From Kribbella jejuensis (lineage in GTDB: Bacteria; Actinomycetota; Actinomycetes; Propionibacteriales; Kribbellaceae): a DNA stretch of 64,000 bases. Under the pieces are notes generated by a model. The model was not told the DNA's origin. It made no database searches and was given only the letters and a program-made list of their open reading frames with translations. Below, piece by piece: positions 58,076 through 64,000 of this stretch (position 1 is the stretch's first letter; every line of letters starts with the position of its first letter). The stretch is from positions 310,001-374,000 of the forward strand of contig NZ_VFMM01000003.1 in assembly GCF_006715085.1 (NCBI RefSeq), read 5' to 3'. The position numbers were made by a program, and so were the translations under genes.

Positions 58076-59788
58076 GTGGCTGTAGTAGCTCTGTCACCGC
58101 AAGCAAGGGCCGACGCGATCGACGCGATGGCCGACGGACGCGAACTGGACGTCCTGGTGATCGGTGGCGGGGTGGTCGGCACCGGGTCGGCGCTCGACGC
58201 CGCCACCCGCGGCCTGACCACCGGACTGCTGGAGGCGCGTGACTTCGCGAGCGGCACCTCCAGCAGGTCCAGCAAGCTGATCCACGGTGGCCTGCGCTAC
58301 CTGGAGATGCTCGACTTCCGGCTCGTGCACGAGGCGTTGCAGGAGCGCGGTCTGCTCCTGCAACGCCTGGCACCGCACCTGGTCAAGCCGGTCCCGTTCC
58401 TGTACCCGCTCCAGCACCGCTGGTGGGAGCGGTTCTACGCCGGTGCCGGCGTAGCCTTGTACGACGCGATGGCGGTCAGCTCGGGTCTCGGTGCCGGGCT
58501 GCCGATCCACCGGCACCTGACCCGGCGCGGCGCGATGCGGCTGGTTCCGTCGCTGAAGAAGTCCGCCCTGGTCGGCGCCTTGCAGTACTACGACGCCCAG
58601 GTCGACGACGCCCGGCACACGATGGAGCTCGCGCGGACGGCAGCGTCGTACGGCGCTTTCGTCGCGAACCGGGTGAAGGTGACCGGGTTCCTCCGCCAGG
58701 GTGAGCGGGTCACCGGCGTCCAGGCGAAGGACCTGGAGAGCGGTCGCGAGTTCGAGGTTCGGGCGAAGCAGGTCGTGAACGCGACCGGCGTGTGGACCGA
58801 CGACACCCAGGCGATGGTGGGGGAGCGCGGCCAGTACCACGTCCGCGCGTCGAAGGGCATCCATTTGGTCGTACCCAAGGACCGGATCCAGTCCAGCACC
58901 GGGATGATCCTGCGGACCGAGAAGTCGGTGCTGTTCATCATCCCGTGGGGCCGGCACTGGCTGATCGGCACGACCGACACCGACTGGCACCTGGACAAGG
59001 CGCACCCGGCCGCGACCAGCAAGGACATCGAGTACCTGCTCGACCACGTCAACGCCGTGCTGACCACACCGTTGACCCGCGAGGACGTCGAGGGCGTGTA
59101 CGCCGGTCTGCGGCCGCTGCTCGCCGGTGAGTCGGAGAGTACGTCGAAGCTGTCCCGCGAGCACGTCGTCGCGCACGCGGCCCCCGGCCTGGTAGTGGTT
59201 GCCGGTGGCAAGTACACGACGTACCGGGTGATGGCCAAGGACGCGATCGACGCGGCCGCGGACGCACTCGACGGGCGCGTCCCGCGCAGCGTCACGAAGA
59301 ACATCCCGCTGGTCGGCGCGGACGGCTACCAGGCGCTCTGGAACCAGCGGCACCTGATCGCCCAGCGGTCCGGGCTGCACGTCGCGCGGATCGAGCACCT
59401 GCTCAACCGCTACGGCGCGCTGATCAGCGAAGTACTCGAGCTGGTCGCCGAGGATCCGTCGCTGGGCGAGCAGCTGCCCGGCACCCAGGACTACCTCAAG
59501 GCCGAGATCGTGTACGGCGCCAAGGCCGAGGGCGCCCGGCATCTCGACGACATCCTGGCCCGCCGGACCCGGATCTCGATCGAGGCCTGGGACCGTGGCG
59601 TCGGTGCCGCCGAGGCGGCCGCCCGGCTGATCGCGCCGGTCCTCGGTTGGGACGAGCAGGCGATCGAGCGCGAGGTGTCGTTCTACCTCCAGCGGGTGCA
59701 GTCCGAACGCGACTCGCAGGACCAGCCCGACGACGAGTCGGCCGACAAGGTCCGCCTCGAGGCACCCGACATCGTTTCTCCGGCCTAG
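58076..59788 (+). CDS. glpD: Glycerol-3-phosphate dehydrogenase (FAD, respiratory)
   Basis: A 570-residue FAD enzyme: DVLVIGGGVVGTGSALDAATRGL (GxGxxG), FASGTSSRSSKLIHGGLRYLE (FAD-binding), and IPWGRHWLIGTTDTDWHLDKAHP, GLVVVAGGKYTTYRVMAKDAID. It oxidises glycerol-3-phosphate to dihydroxyacetone phosphate and passes electrons to quinone at the membrane. GTG 58076 follows GGAAGGACGG. Co-transcribed with glpF and glpK; a stem-loop follows at 59795. Confidence 0.95.
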   Translation: MAVVALSPQARADAIDAMADGRELDVLVIGGGVVGTGSALDAATRGLTTGLLEARDFASGTSSRSSKLIHGGLRYLEMLDFRLVHEALQERGLLLQRLAPHLVKPVPFLYPLQHRWWERFYAGAGVALYDAMAVSSGLGAGLPIHRHLTRRGAMRLVPSLKKSALVGALQYYDAQVDDARHTMELARTAASYGAFVANRVKVTGFLRQGERVTGVQAKDLESGREFEVRAKQVVNATGVWTDDTQAMVGERGQYHVRASKGIHLVVPKDRIQSSTGMILRTEKSVLFIIPWGRHWLIGTTDTDWHLDKAHPAATSKDIEYLLDHVNAVLTTPLTREDVEGVYAGLRPLLAGESESTSKLSREHVVAHAAPGLVVVAGGKYTTYRVMAKDAIDAAADALDGRVPRSVTKNIPLVGADGYQALWNQRHLIAQRSGLHVARIEHLLNRYGALISEVLELVAEDPSLGEQLPGTQDYLKAEIVYGAKAEGARHLDDILARRTRISIEAWDRGVGAAEAAARLIAPVLGWDEQAIEREVSFYLQRVQSERDSQDQPDDESADKVRLEAPDIVSPA

Positions 59789-59794
59789 CTCCGA

Positions 59795-59820
59795 CGGGGA
59801 GGGTCGCACGGCCCTCCCCG
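59795..59820. terminator. Stem-loop terminator between glpD and the second glpK
   Basis: CGGGGAGGG pairs with CCCTCCCCG (T-G extension inside), loop of 6-8 bases. Placed 6 bp after the glpD stop and 1 bp before the convergent glpK end, so it serves both directions. Confidence 0.75.
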
Positions 59821-59821
59821 G

Positions 59822-61327
59822 TCACGCCTCGTGGTCCTCCGGGCGGATCCAGTTGAAGGTCCGCTGCACAGCGGCCTGCCAGTTCGCGTACTCCGCGGCG
59901 CGGCGGGCCGGATCCATGTGTGGCATCCACTGCCCGGCGCGGTGCCAGTTGCTGCGCAGGCCCTCCAGGTCGGGCCAGTACCCGACCGCGAGACCGGCGG
60001 CGTACGCGGCGCCCAGCGACACCGTCTCGGTCACCATCGGCCGGACCACGCGCACGTCGAGCAGGTCCGCGATGAACTGCATCAGCAAGTTGTTCGCGGT
60101 CATCCCGCCGTCGACCTTCAGCGCCGTCAACGCGATCCCGGAGTCGGCGTTCATCGCGTCGACGACCTCGAGCGTCTGGAACCCGGTCGCCTCGAGCACC
60201 GCGCGGGCCAGGTGTCCCTTGGTGATGTACCCCGTCAGCCCGGCGATCACCCCGCGCGCCTCGCTCCGCCAGTGCGGCGCGAAGAGCCCGGAGAAGGCCG
60301 GCACGATGTACGCGCCGCCGTTGTCCTCGACGGTCCGCGCCAGCGTCTCGATCTCGGCCGCGGTGTGGATCATCCCGAGCCCGTCGCGGAACCATTGCAC
60401 CAGCGATCCGGTGACCGCCATCGAGCCTTCGAGCGCGTACGACGCCGGGTGGTCGCCGATCCGGTACGCGACCGTGGTCAGCATCCCGTGCTTGGACCGG
60501 ACGATCTCGTGGCCGGTGTTCATCAGCAGGAACGACCCGGTGCCGTACGTGCACTTCGCCTCGCCCGGGCTGAAGCACGTCTGCCCGAACAGCGCGGCCT
60601 GCTGATCGCCGAGCGCGGCGCCGATCCGGACCCCGGGCAGTACTTCGGTGGCGGTCGCGAAGACGCCCGACGACGGGCGGATCTCGGGCAGGATCGACCG
60701 CGGCACGTCGAAGGCCGCGAGCAGCTCGTCGTCCCAGTCGAGGGTCTCGATGTTCATCAGCATGGTCCGGCTGGCGTTCGTCACGTCGGTGGCATGCAGC
60801 CCGCGGGTGAAGTTCCAGATGAGCCAGGTCTCCATCGTGCCGAACAGGATCTCGCCGCGCTCGGCCCGGGCCCGCAATCCAGGCGTGTGGTCGAGCATCC
60901 AGCGGATCCGCGGCGCCGAAAAGTACGTCGTCAGCGGCAGCCCGCAGCGGTCCGCGAACCGGTCCGGGCCGTCCTCGCCCGCGAGGTCGGTGACGAGGCG
61001 GTCGGTACGGGTGTCCTGCCAGACCACCGCATGCCCGATCGGCCGGCCGGTCCGGCGGTCCCAGAGCAGGCTGGTCTCCCGCTGGTTGGTGATGCCGATG
61101 GCAACGACCTGGGACGGCTCGGCCCCGATCTGCTTGATCGCCAGCGGTACCACCCGGGTGACGTTCCGCCAGATCTCCTCGGCGTCGTGCTCCACCCACC
61201 CCGGCCGCGGGAACAGCTGGCGGTGCTCCCGCTGCGCGACCGACACCAACCGCCCCCGCCGGTCGAACAGGATGCACCGGGTCGAGTTCGTCCCCTGATC
61301 CACCGCAGCCACATACTGCTCAGCCAT
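59822..61327 (-). CDS. glpK: Glycerol kinase (copy 2)
   Basis: A 501-residue FGGY kinase: VAAVDQGTNSTRCILFDRRG, ITNQRETSLLWDRRTGRP, VVWQDTRTDRL and LKVDGGMTANNLLMQFIADLL. All major motifs match glpK. It is clearly diverged from copy 1 (e.g. the N-terminal ATP loop is DQGTNSTRC against DQGTTSTRF), so it is an old duplication or an acquired paralogue. It lies downstream of the IclR regulator gene in the same direction, suggesting a separate iclR-glpK unit. It may work on glycerol under other conditions or on a related polyol. Confidence 0.95.
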   Translation of the reverse strand: MAEQYVAAVDQGTNSTRCILFDRRGRLVSVAQREHRQLFPRPGWVEHDAEEIWRNVTRVVPLAIKQIGAEPSQVVAIGITNQRETSLLWDRRTGRPIGHAVVWQDTRTDRLVTDLAGEDGPDRFADRCGLPLTTYFSAPRIRWMLDHTPGLRARAERGEILFGTMETWLIWNFTRGLHATDVTNASRTMLMNIETLDWDDELLAAFDVPRSILPEIRPSSGVFATATEVLPGVRIGAALGDQQAALFGQTCFSPGEAKCTYGTGSFLLMNTGHEIVRSKHGMLTTVAYRIGDHPASYALEGSMAVTGSLVQWFRDGLGMIHTAAEIETLARTVEDNGGAYIVPAFSGLFAPHWRSEARGVIAGLTGYITKGHLARAVLEATGFQTLEVVDAMNADSGIALTALKVDGGMTANNLLMQFIADLLDVRVVRPMVTETVSLGAAYAAGLAVGYWPDLEGLRSNWHRAGQWMPHMDPARRAAEYANWQAAVQRTFNWIRPEDHEA

Positions 61328-61480
61328 TCCCGATCCCCCCACTCGCCCCACGGCCCCGGCCAACCGCCCTCGACCCAGCCCGCCACCCGCGGAGATGTCC
61401 GCTCGAGGTAGTGGTTGTCTGCCCTGGTGCCGGCAGGAAACCTCCAACCGTCCGCTCGCCATGGCGGGCGGTGGGGCGGG

Positions 61481-62239
61481 TCATGCGTCGTCCCGCAGGT
61501 CTCGGGCGATGGCGTCGGCGGTGGCACGGACCATCGTGACCAGGTCGTCGCGGTGCCGGAGCCGGCTGTCGCAGATCCGCTCGATCCGGCCGGCCAGGCC
61601 GACGGCGCCGACGACCAGGCCGCCGAGGCCCCGGATCGGCGCCGCGATACCGGCGAGCTCGACCGTGTGCTCCTCGAACTCGGTGGCCCAGCCCCGCGCC
61701 CGTACCGTGGCCAGCTCCTCGCTCAACCTGACCGGATCGGTGATCGTCCGCGTCGTGAACGCCTCCAGCCGCCGCGGCCGGGACGCGGCACTCGTGTCGT
61801 ACGCGAGCACCGCCTTCCCCAGCGCGGTCGCGTGCGGCGGGAGCGTCGTACCGACGTCGAGGTCCTGGTCGCTGTCGTCCGGCCGGAAGACGTGGTGCAC
61901 GACCTCGACCTTGCCCTCGACCAGCCGCCCGACCCGCACGACCTCACCGCTGCGGGACGCGAGCGAATCGGCCCAGTTGATCGCCTGGCTGCGCAGTTCG
62001 TTCGGATCGAGGTAGCTCTCGCCGAGCCGGCCGAACGCGTCGCTCAGGTGGTAGTGCGCGCCGCTGTGGTCCTGCTCGACGAACCCGACCTGGTGCAGCG
62101 TCCGGAGGATCCCGTGCACGGTCGGTTTCGCCAGGCCGAGGGCGTTCGCGAGGTCGGCGACCCCCAGCCCGTCAGGCGCGGCGGCGAGCAGTCGCAGCAC
62201 CGCCGCGGCCCGCTCGATCGACTGCACGGTCCCCGGCAC
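61481..62239 (-). CDS. IclR-family transcriptional regulator (GylR-like)
   Basis: A 252-residue regulator: HTH SIERAAAVLRLLAAAPDGLGVADLANALGLAKPTVHGILRTL, effector domain with PPHATALGKAVLAYD and the final EEHTVELAGIAAPIRGLGG (Cys position absent). The closest functional analogue is GylR, the glycerol repressor of Streptomyces. GTG 62239 lies 6 bases after TAGCCT on the minus strand, indicating a leaderless transcript. Located upstream of the second glpK, 153 bp apart. Confidence 0.9.
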   Translation of the reverse strand: MPGTVQSIERAAAVLRLLAAAPDGLGVADLANALGLAKPTVHGILRTLHQVGFVEQDHSGAHYHLSDAFGRLGESYLDPNELRSQAINWADSLASRSGEVVRVGRLVEGKVEVVHHVFRPDDSDQDLDVGTTLPPHATALGKAVLAYDTSAASRPRRLEAFTTRTITDPVRLSEELATVRARGWATEFEEHTVELAGIAAPIRGLGGLVVGAVGLAGRIERICDSRLRHRDDLVTMVRATADAIARDLRDDA

Positions 62240-62245
62240 ACCGGC

Positions 62246-62251
62246 AGGCTA
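62246..62251 (-). promoter_or_regulatory. Minus-10 element of a leaderless promoter for the IclR regulator
   Basis: TAGCCT on the minus strand ends 6 bases before the GTG at 62239, with no ribosome site between them. Confidence 0.45.
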
Positions 62252-62290
62252 CCTGTGAATCACTGGTCTGGCTCCACCTCACGGGTCACG

Positions 62291-64000
62291 TCACTCAGCT
62301 GCAATCGCACGCAACACGTCGAGCCGTGCGGCCCGCCGTGACGGCCAGACCGCAGCGAGTACGGCGAACAGGACCGCGACCCCGACCGCCAGCGCGAGCT
62401 GCCCGACCGGAACCACCCGGACGCCGAGCCCACTGCCGGCCATCGCCGCCTGGATCGCGACCCCGAACACGACTCCGATCAGCAGCCCCAGCAACGCCCC
62501 GAGCAACGTGATCGCGACCGACTCGATCCGCAGCATCCGCCGCAACTGGACCCGGTCCATCCCGATCGCCCGCAGCAGCCCGATCTCCCGGGTCCGCTCG
62601 ATCACGCCGAGCGCCAGAGTGTTCACGATCCCGAGCAGCGCGATCAGGATCGCCATCGTGAGCAGGAACCCGACTGCGGCCAGGACCGCGTCCACCGGTT
62701 GCATCGCGCCGGCGGCGTACGCCTTCTGGTCGCGGACCTGCAACGACGGGTAGTCCTTCAGCCTGTCCAGGACCGCGGCCCGGACCGTCGCGATCTCCTT
62801 GCCGTCAGCAACATCGACGTACAGCAGGCTGTCGGCCGGCGGGCCGCCGAGCTGTTCGTACGTCGCGAGCGAAAGGACGACGGCGTTGAGCTGGCGGTTC
62901 GGCGAAAGGATGCCGCCGACGGTCAGTCGGCGAACACCGCCCGTGGTCTTCAGGTCGAAGCTCGTGCCGACGGTCAGGCTGAGTGTCTTGGCGAGGTTGC
63001 GGGGGAGGACCGCCTGCCCGGCGGCCAGCGCCGCGGCCGACCCGCTGTCGAACTTGGTGACGATCGGGCCGTCCAGGGTGCCGTCACTGACTCCGGTGAC
63101 CTTGACGTCGGTGTCGCCGACTTGGCCGGTCTCCTGCCGGACCCGGTGTACGGACTGCACCCCCGGCACCTCGGCGGTCCGGTCGCCGACCTGGGCGCTG
63201 AAGTTCGGCGTGCCGTTGTTCGTGACGACGAGGTCCGACGTACCGAGCGCCTCGAGCACGGACTGGTTGATCGACGCCTTCGCGGACGCGCTGATCACCA
63301 TCAGGCCGCAGATCAGCGAGACCGAGATCATCAGCGCGGACGCGGTCGCCGCCGTACGCCGCGGGTTCCGCTCAGCGTTGCGGCGCCCGAGGGTGACCGG
63401 GGCGCGGCGTCCGAACGGGAACATCAGCACCCTGACGACGTACCGGCTGATCAGCGGGCTGAGCATCACCACGGCGAGGACCGCGAGGCCGGCGCCCATC
63501 CCGATCAGGACGGCTCCGGGCAGGTCGCCCGCGGCCACGCCGATCGCGACGAACAGCACGGTCATCAGCAGCATGAAGCCGCCGATCGACCCGCGGACGA
63601 GCAGCGAGCGTTCCGGGACCTGGACGTCGTCGCGCATCGCGGCGATCGGCGGGAGCTTCCCGGCCCGGCGGGCTGCCGGCGCGGCCGCCGCGACCGTGAC
63701 CCCGATGCCGATCACGTAGCAGGCGATGATCGTGCCCGCGCTGACCTCCAGGCCGGCGCTCGGGATCCGCAGGTTGAACCTCTGGTACATCAGCCGGACT
63801 CCGGCCGCGACCCCGATCCCGATCAGCAGCCCGAGGGTCGAGCCGAGGAAGCCGATGATGACGCTCTCGGTGAGGATCGTCCTGGTGACCTGACTCCGGG
63901 ACGCGCCGATCGCCCGCAGCATCGCGAGTTCCTTGCCGCGTTGCGCGACCACCATCGCGAACGTGTTGACGATCAGGAACGTACCGACGAACAGCGCGAG
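62291..64000 (-). CDS. FtsX/MacB-type ABC transporter permease, N-terminus beyond window
   Basis: The last 1710 bp (570 codons incl. stop). Reads LALFVGTFLIVNTFAMVVAQRGKELAMLRAIGASRSQV from the window edge (two pieces of one segment), so the gene continues past 64000. It shows two FtsX domains: the first around residues 1-100, then a long extracytoplasmic region (LVVTNNGTPNFSAQVGDRT ...), then the C-terminal FtsX domain with FLLTMAILIALLGIVNTLALGVIERTREIGLLRAIGMDR. It probably exports lipids or peptides or acts in cell-wall signalling with an ATPase outside the window. Ends about 50 bp from the IclR start. Confidence 0.85.
   Translation of the reverse strand, partial: LALFVGTFLIVNTFAMVVAQRGKELAMLRAIGASRSQVTRTILTESVIIGFLGSTLGLLIGIGVAAGVRLMYQRFNLRIPSAGLEVSAGTIIACYVIGIGVTVAAAAPAARRAGKLPPIAAMRDDVQVPERSLLVRGSIGGFMLLMTVLFVAIGVAAGDLPGAVLIGMGAGLAVLAVVMLSPLISRYVVRVLMFPFGRRAPVTLGRRNAERNPRRTAATASALMISVSLICGLMVISASAKASINQSVLEALGTSDLVVTNNGTPNFSAQVGDRTAEVPGVQSVHRVRQETGQVGDTDVKVTGVSDGTLDGPIVTKFDSGSAAALAAGQAVLPRNLAKTLSLTVGTSFDLKTTGGVRRLTVGGILSPNRQLNAVVLSLATYEQLGGPPADSLLYVDVADGKEIATVRAAVLDRLKDYPSLQVRDQKAYAAGAMQPVDAVLAAVGFLLTMAILIALLGIVNTLALGVIERTREIGLLRAIGMDRVQLRRMLRIESVAITLLGALLGLLIGVVFGVAIQAAMAGSGLGVRVVPVGQLALAVGVAVLFAVLAAVWPSRRAARLDVLRAIAAE

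Noticed and set aside
55513..58275. A 920-codon minus-strand open frame opposite glpF and glpK
   Set aside because: It is a shadow of GC-rich third positions. The plus-strand genes have clear families and motifs, while this frame encodes Arg/Val/Asp/His-rich sequence with no domain.
59831..61411. A 526-codon plus-strand open frame opposite the second glpK
   Set aside because: It mirrors the codon bias of the glpK gene and has no recognisable domain or ribosome site.
1..64000. CRISPR arrays, insertion sequences, prophage or attachment sites
   Set aside because: No regularly spaced repeats, no transposase- or integrase-like ORF, and no direct repeat at the tRNA-Leu 3' end were seen by eye.

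Overview
The window is high-GC chromosomal DNA from an actinobacterium. Evidence: very strong G/C preference at third codon positions, many GTG/TTG starts, many leaderless promoters, mycothiol synthesis (mshC), an F420-type LLM oxidoreductase, and actinobacteria-restricted families (DUF3090, SCO1664, MSMEG_4193-type phosphomutase, DUF5703, DUF6529). The overall style fits a Kribbella/Nocardioides-like member of the Propionibacteriales; the genus is an inference. I see no prophage, insertion sequence, CRISPR array or rRNA. There is one tRNA, tRNA-Leu(GAG).

Region 1 (1-15 kb) is accessory and partly decayed. It holds a degenerate universal stress protein, an SRPBCC protein, a DyP peroxidase broken by an internal deletion, an alpha/beta hydrolase, a 29-codon stump of an FAD oxidoreductase, a membrane protein with an internal deletion, a 908-residue LuxR/LAL regulator and two VOC proteins. 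A truncated orotate-PRTase-like gene is joined to what looks like a Bax-inhibitor-1 tail. An intact coupled set follows (MhqO-like dioxygenase, MhqD-like hydrolase, GH15), then a second, intact PRTase paralogue and a secreted hydrolase.

Region 2 (15-29 kb): tRNA-Leu, a VOC protein, an endonuclease-V-like protein lacking two catalytic acids, a DUF6529/Rieske membrane redox cluster, DUF1003, an M20 peptidase, a GH106-type glycosidase, a PIN-toxin module, a LysR/MFS pair sharing a striking symmetric operator-promoter, a DrrAB-type exporter with its MarR regulator, a SnoaL-like protein and a LuxR regulator.

Region 3 (29-43 kb) looks like conserved actinobacterial chromosome: DUF5703, aldo/keto reductase, LLM oxidoreductase, uppP, vanadium haloperoxidase, corA, phosphomutase, DUF3090, SCO1664, DUF6882-like, mshC, a choice-of-anchor-P-like secreted protein, an L,D-transpeptidase, a polysaccharide deacetylase with a divergent MerR regulator, PAC2 and a HAD phosphatase.

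Region 4 (43.6-51.6 kb) is an oligopeptide/dipeptide ABC importer in the unusual order SBP-permease(C)-SBP-permease(B)-ATPase(D)-ATPase(F), with a perfect 14-bp stem-loop before the second permease.

Region 5 (51.5-55.4 kb): a SigE-family ECF sigma factor coupled to a membrane-anchored putative partner, and a coupled SGNH hydrolase/membrane esterase pair.

Region 6 (55.5-62.3 kb) is a glycerol island: glpF-glpK-glpD converges on a second glpK and an IclR regulator, with a perfect palindrome upstream of glpF. The window ends inside an FtsX/MacB-type permease gene. No wholly new defence or biosynthetic system is evident. The most unusual items are the symmetric LysR operator with a coupled leader ORF, the cluster of deletion scars in the first 9 kb, the altered endonuclease V and the intercistronic stem-loop in the peptide importer.
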